Assembly (NCBI RefSeq): GCF_000696385.1
Contig: NZ_JJMN01000018.1
Span: 1 to 64,000, forward strand
Direction of reading: 5' to 3'
Source: Vibrio metoecus
Lineage (GTDB): Bacteria; Pseudomonadota; Gammaproteobacteria; Enterobacterales; Vibrionaceae
DNA: 64,000 nt
In this document: one piece after another, positions 44,426 to 53,356 of the stretch
Layout: every line of letters starts with the position of its first letter
Position numbering within the stretch: position 1 is the first letter of the stretch
Position numbers and translations under genes: made by a program
Notes under the pieces: generated by a model
The model's database searches: none
Seen by the model: the letters and a program-made list of their open reading frames with translations, nothing else
Told to the model about the DNA's origin: nothing

Positions 44426-45870
44426 TGACGATGAACCACATTGAAGCGGCACTGCTAGCTCCTGCCGGACTGAGCGAACAAGATATTGCCGATACCCTGT
44501 CCAGTATTGCGACTCGCCAGATTGATTATGCGGATATTTATTTCCAGTCCAGTTGGCATGAATCTCTGGTGCTGGAAGACAGCATCATTAAAGATGGCTC
44601 ATTCAATATCGATTGCGGCGTGGGCGTGCGTGCAGTCAGTGGTGAAAAAACCGGTTTTGCCTATTCCGACCAAATTCAGTTAGAAGGCTTAAAGCAGAGT
44701 GCCATCGCCGCGCGTGGTATTGCTCAGCAAGGTCAAAGCCTGACCGTTCAAGCTTTCAAGCGTGCGCAACATCCACAGTTTTATGGTGCGAATAACCCAC
44801 TGGAAAGCTGGGAAAAACAGCAAAAAACCGAACTGCTGAAACAGCTGGATGCGTACATTCGTACTAAAGAGCCACTCATCACCGAAGTGTCAGTCAGCAT
44901 CAGTGGTGTGCATGAACAGATTTTAGTGGCGGCTACCGATGGCACTTACGCCGGAGATGTTCGTCCTCTGGTACGTCTTTCGATCAGTGTGTTGGCGCAA
45001 AAAGGTGATCGCCGTGAGCGCGGTAGCGCGGGTGGTGGTGGCCGCTTTGGTTACGACTACTTCTTACAAGAAGAAGCCGGACAAAAAATCGCGTTTTCTT
45101 TCGCTGATGAAGCGATTCGTCAAGCACTCGTTAACCTTGAAGCGGTCGCGGCTCCAGCGGGTACTATGCCTGTGGTACTCGGTTCTGGTTGGCCGGGTGT
45201 GCTGCTGCATGAAGCGGTAGGTCATGGCCTTGAAGGCGATTTTAACCGTAAAGGTTCGTCTGTTTTTGCGGGTAAAGTGGGTAAAAAAGTCACTTCCGAT
45301 CTGTGTACGATTGTGGATGACGGTACGCTGAAAGATCTGCGTGGCTCACTCAACGTGGATGATGAAGGGGTGAGTGGTCAATACAACGTGCTGATCGAAA
45401 AAGGCATTTTGAAAGGCTACATCCAAGACAAACTCAATGCCCGTTTAATGGGCGTGGCACCAACCGGTAACGGTCGCCGTGAATCTTACGCTCATCTGCC
45501 GATGCCGCGTATGACCAATACTTACATGCTACCGGGTGAGCACACACCAGAAGAGATCATCGCTTCGGTGAAAAAAGGCATCTACGCCCCGAACTTTGGT
45601 GGCGGTCAGGTGGATATCACCTCTGGTAAGTTTGTGTTCTCAGCTTCAGAAGCTTACTTGATTGAAAATGGCAAAATCACTCGTCCAATCAAAGGTGCTA
45701 CCTTGATTGGCTCTGGCATTGAAGCCATGCAGCAGGTCTCTATGGTCGGTAACGATCTGGCGCTGGATCGCGGTGTTGGCGTGTGTGGTAAAGCAGGACA
45801 AAGCGTGCCTGTTGGCGTTGGCCAGCCTACACTGAAGTTGGATGCTCTGACCGTGGGTGGCACGGAGTAA
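44425..45870 (+). CDS. tldD: Metalloprotease TldD
   Basis: 481 residues. The zinc-binding HEAVGH (HExxxH, residues 262-267) is present. With TldE (PmbA, not in this window) it forms a heterodimeric protease that trims peptides such as microcin precursors and degrades the CcdA antitoxin in E. coli. Overlaps the nitrilase gene at its start; a terminator follows. Confidence 0.95.
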   Translation: MTMNHIEAALLAPAGLSEQDIADTLSSIATRQIDYADIYFQSSWHESLVLEDSIIKDGSFNIDCGVGVRAVSGEKTGFAYSDQIQLEGLKQSAIAARGIAQQGQSLTVQAFKRAQHPQFYGANNPLESWEKQQKTELLKQLDAYIRTKEPLITEVSVSISGVHEQILVAATDGTYAGDVRPLVRLSISVLAQKGDRRERGSAGGGGRFGYDYFLQEEAGQKIAFSFADEAIRQALVNLEAVAAPAGTMPVVLGSGWPGVLLHEAVGHGLEGDFNRKGSSVFAGKVGKKVTSDLCTIVDDGTLKDLRGSLNVDDEGVSGQYNVLIEKGILKGYIQDKLNARLMGVAPTGNGRRESYAHLPMPRMTNTYMLPGEHTPEEIIASVKKGIYAPNFGGGQVDITSGKFVFSASEAYLIENGKITRPIKGATLIGSGIEAMQQVSMVGNDLALDRGVGVCGKAGQSVPVGVGQPTLKLDALTVGGTE

Positions 45871-45901
45871 TTCAGCTCCAACAACATTACCGAAAAAGTA
45901 T

Positions 45902-45930
45902 GCCGCAGCCGACATCGCTGCGGCTTTTTT
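45902..45930 (+). terminator. tldD terminator
   Basis: GCCGCAGC / GCTGCGGC with a seven-base loop and a T6 run, 31 bp after the tldD stop. Confidence 0.88.
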
Positions 45931-45998
45931 ATCTCGTCTTTTATTCGTCTCGTTTTTATCTCGATAAAAAACGTTTTCCAACGTGAACAATTGAAAGT

Positions 45999-46009
45999 GT
46001 CAATATGAC
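45999..46009. promoter_or_regulatory. Candidate NorR-binding site upstream of hcp
   Basis: GTCAATATGAC is a perfect GTCA-N3-TGAC inverted repeat, the core of NorR enhancer sites. It lies 100 bp upstream of the sigma-54 promoter, a usual enhancer distance. Only this one site is clear, while E. coli norVW has three; a weaker AT-rich repeat GTCTAATTAGAAC follows near 46040-46053. Confidence 0.55.
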
Positions 46010-46108
46010 TGTATCGAGTGATATTGTTTCTGTTGCTTGGTCTAATTAGAACACAAAAAAGTTAGTGCTTATTGTGTTAAATGCATTGAAAAACAAGTGA
46101 ATAGAATT

Positions 46109-46123
46109 TGGCACGTAATATGC
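46109..46123 (+). promoter_or_regulatory. Sigma-54 (-24/-12) promoter of hcp-hcr
   Basis: TGGCACGTAATATGC: the -24 GG (46110-46111) and -12 GC (46122-46123) are 10 bp apart, as required, and only one base differs from TGGCACG-N4-TTGC. It would give a leader of about 45 bases before hcp. Nothing here resembles a better sigma-70 promoter. Confidence 0.72.
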
Positions 46124-46179
46124 GATGTCTTCAGTAAATCTAAGCTATCACAGCTTAGCAATGAAACTGGAGAAGCATA

Positions 46180-47843
46180 ATGTTCTGTATTCAATGTGAG
46201 CAAACCATTCAAACCCCAATCGCCAAAGGGTGCGCCTATGCCCAAGGGATGTGCGGTAAAACCGCAGAAGTGTCGGACTTACAAGATGTGTTGGTTTACG
46301 CGCTGCAAGGTATCTCTTTTTGGGCCAATCTAGGTCGTGCTTGTGGTGTCGCCATTCCTGAAATTGACCAATGGGCACCGAAAGCCTTTTTCGCCACGCT
46401 CACCAACGTTAACTTTGATCCAGAACGGATTGTTGAACTGGCGCAGCAAGCGGAAAGCTATAAACAGCAGCTAGAACAACAAGTCCGTGCGGCTGCGGTA
46501 TTAACCGGTTTTGAGCTTCCTGAGTTGTCACCTGCGGCACAATTTTCTCTGCCGACCGATAAAGCCGCTATCTTGGCATTTGCTCCAGAGGCAGCGGTAA
46601 ACCGTGGCAAAGAGAGTTTGCATGAAGATGTGATTGGTTTGCGCCTGCTCTGTTTGTATGGCTTGAAAGGAGCGGCGGCCTATCTTGAACATGCGCGTGT
46701 GTTAGGGCAAATGGATGCGGAGCTGTATGCGCAGTACCATCAAATCATGGCATGGTTGGGTACCGATCCTGTGGAGTTGAGTGCGCTATTGGATACGGCG
46801 ATGCAAATTGGCCTGATGAACTACCGCATCATGGAAATCTTAGATAAAGGCGAAACTGAAACCTTTGGTCATCCAGAGCCGACGACGGTGAACGTCAAAC
46901 CCGTCAAAGGCAAATGTATTCTGGTGTCTGGCCATGATCTGCATGATTTAGAGAAAATCTTGCAACAGACCCAAGGCATGGGGATCAACGTCTACACCAA
47001 TGGTGAAATGCTGCCTGCGCATGCTTACCCAGAACTGAAAAAATACCCGCACTTGGTAGGTAACTACGGCAGTGCTTGGCAAAACCAGCAGAAAGAATTT
47101 CGACGAACTTCCCCGGCGCGATCGTGATGACCTCGAACTGCTTGCTTAACCCTAATGTTGGGCAATATGCAGATCGCCTGTTTACTCGTAGCATTGTCGG
47201 TTGGCCGGGTGTGGCGCATATCGAAGGTGACGATTTCTCAGCCGTGATTGAATGCGCACTGGCACAAGAAGGCTTTAAGCATGATGAGATTGAGCATCTG
47301 ATCACCGTTGGTTTTGGACGTAATGCTTTAATGGCAGCCGCGCCTGCGGTGGTTGAGCAAGTCAAATTAGGCAACATCAAGCACTTCTTCTTGGTCGGTG
47401 GCTGTGATGGTGATAAAGCGGAGCGCAACTACTATCAAGACTTTACTGCGCAAGCGCCGGAAGACAGCGTGATTCTGACCTTGGCTTGCGGTAAGTTCCG
47501 CTTCAACAAAAATGAGTTCGGCGCGATCAACGGTATTCCACGTTTGCTCGATGTGGGTCAGTGCAATGATGCCTATTCAGCGATTCAACTGGCGCTTGCG
47601 CTTGCGGAAACCTTCGAGTGTGGAGTGAACGATCTGCCGCTGACTCTGGTGCTCTCGTGGTTCGAGCAAAAAGCGATCGTGATCCTGCTGACCTTGCTCG
47701 CGCTGGGGGTAAAAGGCATCTACACCGGCCCTACCGCGCCAGCTTTCCTCACGCCAAATCTGATGGCGATCCTGCAACAGCAGTTTGATCTACGCAGTAT
47801 TACTACGGCGGAAGATGATCTGGGCACCATTCTGGCGGCATAA
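46180..47843 (+). CDS. hcp: Hybrid-cluster protein / hydroxylamine reductase (frameshifted)
   Basis: Iron-sulfur-oxygen hybrid-cluster protein. It detoxifies nitric oxide and hydroxylamine under low oxygen and has protein S-nitrosylase activity in E. coli. The N-terminal cysteines C3, C6, C18 and C25 (CxxC-x11-C-x6-C) mark the class found in facultative bacteria. Two extra bases (a T at 47098-47100 and an A at 47103) break [19 protein letters not shown]. Restored length is 553 residues. The promoter is sigma-54 type with a NorR-like site; hcr follows 51 bp after the stop. Confidence 0.93.
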
Positions 47844-47894
47844 GTGGCCACTCAGCCCCACAGTGTGGGGCTGATGCCGATGAGGAGAAATAAC

Positions 47895-48950
47895 ATGTCA
47901 GCATGGGCAGAACAAGACAATGAAACCTTGGTTTGTGTGCGTAAATGGCAAGAAACCCCAGATTGTGTGAGCTTTGAGTTGGCGGATCCGCATCGTGAGC
48001 GCCACTTCAACTTTAAGCCAGGGCAGTTCGCGAACTTAGGTTTTTCCATTAATGGGCAGACGGTGTATCGCTCTTACTCCATCAGCTCGCAGGCTCAGCA
48101 GCCGTATTTACGTTTTACGGTAAAGCGAGTCGCGCAGGGGTTGGTGTCGCAACATGTGGTGGATGAGTTGCAGTTGGGGGATAGCGTGACGGCCATGAAA
48201 CCCCAAGGCCGCTTCAATAGCACCGATTGTGCGCCCAAATCCCGTGTATTACTGATCAGCGCAGGGTGTGGCATCACGCCAGTCATGGCGATGGCCAAAG
48301 CTTGGTTAGCCGAACAGAGCGATAAACAGAACGATGCAAGAGAGATCGATTTTCTGCACATCGCACGCAATCCAGAACAAACCATCTATTGGCAAGAGTT
48401 GCAGCAGCTGGCGGCGCAGCATTCGAATTTTCACTTGAAGCTGTTACTCAAAGACGCGGGTGAGAGTGGCTTTGCACAAGGTCGTTTAACTCAGGAAACC
48501 CTGATTGAACAGGTGCCGGATGTGTTGGAAAGAAGCGTGTATCTGTGTGGGCCAGCAGGGTTTATGCAAGATGTGAGCGGTTATTTACAAGCGCTTGGCT
48601 TTAATATGGCGCATTTTCATCAAGAGAGCTTTTCTCCTGAAATGACGTTAATCAATGAGGAGGATTCCGCTCCCACTGTTCGCCAGCAAGTGAAAATTCG
48701 CGTGCCTGCCTTTGGAGTAGAGGTGGATGCGCCGAGTGAAAAAGTGCTGTTAGAAGCGTTAGAAACCGGAAAGCTGCCGATCATTGCGGCTTGTCGCAGC
48801 GGTATTTGTGGTTCGTGTAAATGCCGCGTGCTAGATGGTCGTGTCCGCCGTTTAAGCCAAGAAACGCTGAGCAAAGAGGAGATTGAGCAAGGCTATGTAT
48901 TGGCTTGCTCGACGTTGGCGGAATCGGATGTGGAACTGGCACTAAACTGA
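47895..48950 (+). CDS. hcr: NADH oxidoreductase Hcr (electron donor to Hcp)
   Basis: 351 residues from MSAWAEQDNET, chosen because the ATG at 47895 follows GAGGAG. A FAD-binding barrel (YRSYSISS), an NAD-binding domain (ISAGCGITPV) and a C-terminal [2Fe-2S] ferredoxin domain (CRSGICGSCKC) are in the order typical of Hcr. It passes electrons from NADH to Hcp and is cotranscribed with it. Confidence 0.93.
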   Translation: MSAWAEQDNETLVCVRKWQETPDCVSFELADPHRERHFNFKPGQFANLGFSINGQTVYRSYSISSQAQQPYLRFTVKRVAQGLVSQHVVDELQLGDSVTAMKPQGRFNSTDCAPKSRVLLISAGCGITPVMAMAKAWLAEQSDKQNDAREIDFLHIARNPEQTIYWQELQQLAAQHSNFHLKLLLKDAGESGFAQGRLTQETLIEQVPDVLERSVYLCGPAGFMQDVSGYLQALGFNMAHFHQESFSPEMTLINEEDSAPTVRQQVKIRVPAFGVEVDAPSEKVLLEALETGKLPIIAACRSGICGSCKCRVLDGRVRRLSQETLSKEEIEQGYVLACSTLAESDVELALN

Positions 48951-48955
48951 AGTGT

Positions 48956-48978
48956 TTAGGCGTGCTTGGCACGCCTAA
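48956..48978. terminator. Hairpin between convergent hcr and arcA
   Basis: TTAGGCGTG / CACGCCTAA with a CTTGG loop between the two stops. Short T content on either side, so a moderate intrinsic terminator for both genes. Confidence 0.65.
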
Positions 48979-48985
48979 CTGACTT

Positions 48986-50209
48986 TTAAATACCGTCACG
49001 CTCAATCGGGCAACTCATACAACGCGCGCCACCACGGCCACGCCCTAACTCATTACCGGGAATAGTTAGTACCTTAATGCCTGCTTTATCGTACTTCTCA
49101 TTGGTATAGACGTTACGTTCGTAGCCAATCACCACGCCCGGTTTGACGGTCAGGACATTGTTGGCATCATTCCATTGTTCGCGTTCCGCTTCATAGCTGT
49201 TGCCGCCCGTAGTAATGATTTTGAGATAATCCAGCCCCAGCGCCGATTCAATCGCGTGGATATAGCTGGGTACTTGCTCCACGCGCATTTCACTGCCATC
49301 GCCTTTGGGCGTCAGTCGCCAAGTCGCGAGATCTTTGCGCATTACTTCGGGATAGACGGAGAAAGTATCGACATCCATATGGGTCATCACCGTATCCAAA
49401 TGCATACAGGATCGATGTTTTGGCAGGCTGACCGCAATCACTTCACGAGCTTCACCATGTTTGAACAAGGCGGCCGCTAAATTTTCTACGCCTTGGGGAG
49501 AAGTGCGTTCAGACATTCCAATCAATACCGCGCCTTTCCCAATCACCAGCACATCGCCACCTTCAATATTGGCATTGTCGTAGTGCAGATCATCCAGACC
49601 AAAATAGTGAATAAAGGGCTGCTGAGCAAACGTCGGGTGCCAGCGGTAAATGGCCCGCAAATGGTTGGTTTCACGCTGACGCGCGGCTTTCATCATCGGA
49701 TTGAGTGACACGCCACCATAGACCCAGCAGGAGGTATCGCGAGTGAATAGGTGATTGGGCAGCGGTTCAATGACAAAGTCGAGGGGCTGACGCATTTTCG
49801 GCAGCATGGAATCGGATTCTATTTGTAGCTCAGAATAAGCCAATCCGCCCAATAACACGGTGGCTAAGTGGTGATCGTCCAATGCGTTCAAATAATGGCG
49901 TAGATCGTGGGCAAAGGTCGGGCCGTAGCGAAAATCCCCAATTTGCGTTTCCAGTAGCCATTGTCTGGCTTCGGGAATGGCGAGCGTCTCTTCGAGTAAA
50001 TCATGCAGCAGTAACACTTCCACATCTTGCGTGCGCAAGGTATTGGCAAAGGCATCGTGCTCAACGCCTGCCGCTTCCACGGCTAGAACATCATCAAACA
50101 AAAGCTCATGGCAGTTTGAAGGCGTTAAATGAGTCAACGCTCGCTCGGGACGATTTAACAGTACACGGCGCAGTTGCCCCACTTCAGATCCTACGTACAA
50201 ACGGTTCAT
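48986..50209 (-). CDS. arcA: Arginine deiminase
   Basis: 407 residues. It converts arginine to citrulline and ammonia, the first step of the arginine deiminase pathway, giving ATP and acid resistance. The catalytic Cys is in [13 protein letters not shown] at the C-terminus, and the substrate Asp and His residues are in EGGDVLVIG and [11 protein letters not shown]. No arcB or arcC lies beside it; the likely exchanger arcD is 9 kb away. This arcA is not the ArcA response regulator. Confidence 0.93.
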   Translation of the reverse strand: MNRLYVGSEVGQLRRVLLNRPERALTHLTPSNCHELLFDDVLAVEAAGVEHDAFANTLRTQDVEVLLLHDLLEETLAIPEARQWLLETQIGDFRYGPTFAHDLRHYLNALDDHHLATVLLGGLAYSELQIESDSMLPKMRQPLDFVIEPLPNHLFTRDTSCWVYGGVSLNPMMKAARQRETNHLRAIYRWHPTFAQQPFIHYFGLDDLHYDNANIEGGDVLVIGKGAVLIGMSERTSPQGVENLAAALFKHGEAREVIAVSLPKHRSCMHLDTVMTHMDVDTFSVYPEVMRKDLATWRLTPKGDGSEMRVEQVPSYIHAIESALGLDYLKIITTGGNSYEAEREQWNDANNVLTVKPGVVIGYERNVYTNEKYDKAGIKVLTIPGNELGRGRGGARCMSCPIERDGI

Positions 50210-50831
50210 TGAGCTTCCTCTCTCTTCCTTTCACATGCGGCAGCAGGCTTAGCTTACGCTCACGTTGTCGTTTCTAGGCAGCATCCCGCTTACCTGTAAC
50301 CCCAAGCCGCTGGATATAGTTATGAACAGCTTTTTATTAAGTTGCAAGTCGCCCATTTGTTGTAAAAATCTGCCTATAATAAATTTGCGATATATTTTAT
50401 CGATAGTTGTTTTCTTTGTAATTTTTTATTCTAATTGTGCGAGTTGGGAGGATGCCTCCTTAAATTGCTTAGCTATGCGCAGCATAACTGGGGGGCTTTT
50501 ATGCGTTATAAGTTTAAATTTTAACTATTTATTCACAATCTATGCGTTATTGAAGTTGAGGATGAAATTTTTTCCTATTTTGGCGATTTTTTAGCTATGC
50601 ATTATCGCACCATAAACAGGCAATTTGGGGATCCGTTTTCACAGGCTTATTGAACACAGATTATGCTGAATTGGTGAGTTGCTAAAAAAATGTTAAAAAT
50701 AAGGTGTAAGGGATGGATCTGAAGCCAAGCGAAAGATCTTCTCAGATCGTTTTGTGGCTAGAAATTCCTTTCAATCCATGCGATAGTGCGCCGCACAAAT
50801 TACCGATCCTATTGACTATCTGGAGCACATT
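50210..50831. other. 622-bp AT-rich intergenic region between arcA and rraB
   Basis: Divergent promoter region. A GGGAGG-ATG-CCTCC hairpin lies near 50446-50461, and ATTGTGAATAAATAGTT (read on the minus strand near 50520-50536) resembles half an ARG box. A 109-codon frame at 50265-50594 starts with TTG, has no good ribosome-binding site and no recognisable relative, so I do not call it a gene. A small RNA here is possible but not shown. Confidence 0.4.
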
Positions 50832-51254
50832 ATGTCTCACCAAGATGATTATCTATCTGTAGAAGAATTAATCGAGATCCAAAAGGAAGAGACTCGCGAC
50901 ATCATTCAAGCCCTGCTCGAAGATGGCAGTGATCCAGATGCCTTGTATGAGATCGAGCACCATCTGTTTGCAGAAGAATTCGAAAAGCTGGAAAAAGCCG
51001 CAGTAGAAGCATTCAAAATGGGCTTTGAAGTGCTTGAAGCTGAAGAAACCGAAGATGAAGATGGTAATAAGCTGCTGTGCTTTGATGCCACCATGCAATC
51101 GGCTTTGGATGCTAAACTGATTGATGAACAAGTAGAAAAGCTGGTCAATCTGGCCGAAAAATTCGACATCATCTACGATGGTTGGGGTACTTACTACGAA
51201 GGCGAAGATGCCTTGTACCCTGACGAAGATGAGGATGAAGACGACGATCAGTAA
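50832..51254 (+). CDS. rraB: RraB, regulator of RNase E activity
   Basis: 140-residue acidic protein that binds RNase E and changes the set of RNAs it cuts. The family core ([20 protein letters not shown]..., [10 protein letters not shown]) is intact and the C-terminus is a run of Asp and Glu. A terminator follows. Confidence 0.92.
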   Translation: MSHQDDYLSVEELIEIQKEETRDIIQALLEDGSDPDALYEIEHHLFAEEFEKLEKAAVEAFKMGFEVLEAEETEDEDGNKLLCFDATMQSALDAKLIDEQVEKLVNLAEKFDIIYDGWGTYYEGEDALYPDEDEDEDDDQ

Positions 51255-51268
51255 TTCTTGAGTCGATG

Positions 51269-51296
51269 ATACCAGCCGCAGGGCTGGTATTTTTTT
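51269..51296 (+). terminator. rraB terminator
   Basis: ATACCAGCC / GGCTGGTAT with a GCAG loop and T6, right after rraB. Confidence 0.88.
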
Positions 51297-51400
51297 GCCT
51301 GTATGAATGGATTGTAAGCCGTAGCTGCTGTGTTACATCAACGCTGCAATCGCGTTCACTTCAGGTATAATGCGCGCAAACCAACAGGAATTGGAACGCT

Positions 51401-52198
51401 ATGCAGCTCTCACTCGCCGGTCTTTGGCAGCTTTCACCGCTGACGGATCTCTCTATCCCCCAAGATGACATTACTTTTCCAGCACCATTAAGTGCGGTGT
51501 TACCCAAAACACTGAGTGAAGCGGAAATCGCTGAGCAAGAGTGGCATTTAATGCATGATATTGAAGTGGATGAAGACCTGCTGAGCTTTGCGGCGATTGA
51601 TTTGGTGTTGGAAGGCATTGATTACCATGCCGAAGTACGCCTGAATGGGGGCGCGTTGTTTGACTGTGATGGCTCACAAGCGATTTATCGTAAAGACATC
51701 CGCCCCTTGTTAAAACCAGGGCGTAACCGATTTGAAATTTTGTTTTTGGAAGCGGATGAGGATTGGTTGCTGGATGAAGAGGCAACTGAGCTCTGTTTTT
51801 TAGGCGAGCAAGATACGCCCAATTATGATCAGCGAATCGGGGTCTGGAAAGCGCCTTACCTGCAATGCATTCGCCATCTGCGCCTGAACCATGTTTCAAC
51901 CGAGCAAGTTTGGCACCACAGTGGCTGTGAGTTGTTGGTGAATCTGTTTTTCACAACTTATTCTCCGGGGCTAGTTTCTGCTGCGGTGAAATTTGATGGT
52001 CGGACGTATCAAGTGCCGATTGACGTGCGCAGTGATCACGCCAGCGTGCTGTTTCAAGTTGATGCACCTAAAATTTATGATGTACGCCACCCACGAGCGG
52101 AGGATCTCTATATCATCACCGTGCAATTAGATGGGCAAATTAAGCGTTTCCAACTCGGTTTGAGTGAAGCACACTGCGTTAGCCATTTTCCTCTGTAA
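51401..52198 (+). CDS. Glycoside hydrolase family 2-like sugar-binding protein without catalytic domain
   Basis: 265 residues. The first ~160 residues resemble the jelly-roll N-terminal domain of family 2 glycosidases such as beta-mannosidase: LAGLWQLSP at the start, LVLEGIDYHAEVRLNG, and KAPYLQCIRHLRLNHV at the domain end. An Ig-like region follows. The TIM barrel that holds the catalytic residues is absent, and there is no signal peptide, so it is cytoplasmic and probably binds rather than cleaves. A TATAAT lies at 51366-51371. Between rraB and a DUF2061 gene, with no sugar genes nearby. Function unknown. Confidence 0.75.
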   Translation: MQLSLAGLWQLSPLTDLSIPQDDITFPAPLSAVLPKTLSEAEIAEQEWHLMHDIEVDEDLLSFAAIDLVLEGIDYHAEVRLNGGALFDCDGSQAIYRKDIRPLLKPGRNRFEILFLEADEDWLLDEEATELCFLGEQDTPNYDQRIGVWKAPYLQCIRHLRLNHVSTEQVWHHSGCELLVNLFFTTYSPGLVSAAVKFDGRTYQVPIDVRSDHASVLFQVDAPKIYDVRHPRAEDLYIITVQLDGQIKRFQLGLSEAHCVSHFPL

Positions 52199-52219
52199 TT
52201 TCCTGCGTATCAAAATGCA

Positions 52220-52244
52220 AAACGCCTTCATTAAGAAGGCGTTT
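52220..52244. terminator. Hairpin between convergent genes
   Basis: AAACGCCTTC / GAAGGCGTTT with an ATTAA loop, between the sugar-binding protein gene (+) and the DUF2061 gene (-). Confidence 0.7.
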
Positions 52245-52263
52245 CAATCAATATTTTCATACA

Positions 52264-52647
52264 TTAGTGAGCACAACCGAAATGGCTTGAGTGCTTGCTT
52301 TGCCATATTTTCTCATGGAAGTAGTAGGCACAGGTATTGATGCTCGGCTCGATCATCGCCATTACCCCCCCCACTAACCAACTGCCCGTCAACAGGTAAG
52401 CCACACTAAACGCCACGCTAAAATGGATGGTTGCGAAGCTAGCGGTTTTGATTCGGGTATCGCCTGCAAAGCGGCGCAACGTTGGAGAATTGGCCCATGC
52501 TTTTTCATGGAAGTAAAACGCGACAGTGTTCACCATCGGTTCGAGCATCGCAATCAGGCTGCCGAGAAGGACATCACCTGTCAGGACATACGCTACCGTA
52601 AATGCGATGGTAAAGTGTATTGCTGCAAAACTTAATGTCTTTTTCAT
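52264..52647 (-). CDS. DUF2061 membrane protein with internal duplication
   Basis: 127 residues built of two similar halves. SFAAIHFTIAFTVAYVLTG...EPMVNTVAFYFHEKAW is repeated as SFATIHFSVAFSVAYLLTG...EPSINTCAYYFHEKIW, each half with two membrane helices and a FHEKxW end. The family function is unknown. A Fur box lies just upstream, suggesting iron-regulated expression. Confidence 0.82.
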   Translation of the reverse strand: MKKTLSFAAIHFTIAFTVAYVLTGDVLLGSLIAMLEPMVNTVAFYFHEKAWANSPTLRRFAGDTRIKTASFATIHFSVAFSVAYLLTGSWLVGGVMAMIEPSINTCAYYFHEKIWQSKHSSHFGCAH

Positions 52648-52685
52648 GATTCAGTCCACCTGATCTTGTTTGATGGAGTTATTAT

Positions 52686-52700
52686 TGATAATAATTCTCA
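52686..52700. promoter_or_regulatory. Fur box upstream of the DUF2061 gene
   Basis: TGATAATAATTCTCA matches the 7-1-7 Fur consensus TGATAATNATTATCA at all but one position. It lies 39 bp before the ATG of the DUF2061 gene on the minus strand. Confidence 0.72.
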
Positions 52701-52745
52701 ATTCATCAAGCAGGAAAAACCAATCAATGCGATAGGAATCAGTGA

Positions 52746-52771
52746 ATAAAAAAGGCGCTATGAAGCGCCTT
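52746..52771 (-). terminator. Terminator of the universal stress protein gene
   Basis: AAGGCGCT / AGCGCCTT followed on the minus strand by a T run (AATAAAAAA on +), downstream of the usp stop. Confidence 0.75.
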
Positions 52772-52798
52772 GAGTGACATATTAAAAATTGTGGTCAA

Positions 52799-53236
52799 TT
52801 AACCTTGTGGCTTCACAACCAAAACATTGATCGGGGAGTTTTCTACCACTTTGCTTGCCACAGAGCCGAGCATGACTTTATCAATGCGCGAGCGTTTGTG
52901 GCTTGGCATGACGATAAGATCGGCGCCTAAACGCTCGGCGTAATCAAGAATCGTGGTGTAAGGTTTGCCTTCAGCAATGTGCAGCTTGTAAACAATCTCT
53001 TCATCAATATGTTGATCGGCAAATGCTTTAAGCTGAGCTCGCACATCGTTTTTCATTTGTGCTGCGGCATCTTTTGGAAAATAGGTCGCCACCATGGACA
53101 TATGAATGCCTGGCAACACGTTCAGCAAGTGAATTTCGGCGTTGGAATGTTTGGCATGCCAGACAGCAAGCTGGACCGCTTTGTCAGCAAAGCCTTGTTC
53201 ATTCAAATCAACCGGAACAAGAATATGTTTATACAT
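52799..53236 (-). CDS. Universal stress protein, UspA family
   Basis: 145 residues from MYKHILVPVDLNEQG, the usual start of the family; the longer frame adds 22 unconserved residues. Single Usp domain. The G-x2-G part of the ATP-binding loop is replaced by SHKRS, while GS(VA)SKVVENSPINVLVVK is kept, so nucleotide binding is uncertain. It lies downstream of the TRAP transporter genes, on the same strand. Confidence 0.87.
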   Translation of the reverse strand: MYKHILVPVDLNEQGFADKAVQLAVWHAKHSNAEIHLLNVLPGIHMSMVATYFPKDAAAQMKNDVRAQLKAFADQHIDEEIVYKLHIAEGKPYTTILDYAERLGADLIVMPSHKRSRIDKVMLGSVASKVVENSPINVLVVKPQG

Positions 53237-53356
53237 GACGCTCTCTAGGGTTATGCCCATCTTCTCACTATGAGTCTTGAAGATGGGTTGGCGATGATTC
53301 ATTGACGCGTTAAGTATATGCCTGAACGATGTCAGGCATATTGACGCAGCACCTTG

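Noticed and set aside
50265..50594. 109-codon frame between arcA and rraB
   Set aside because: TTG start, no ribosome-binding site, no recognisable family; composition looks like AT-rich intergenic DNA read as hydrophobic codons.
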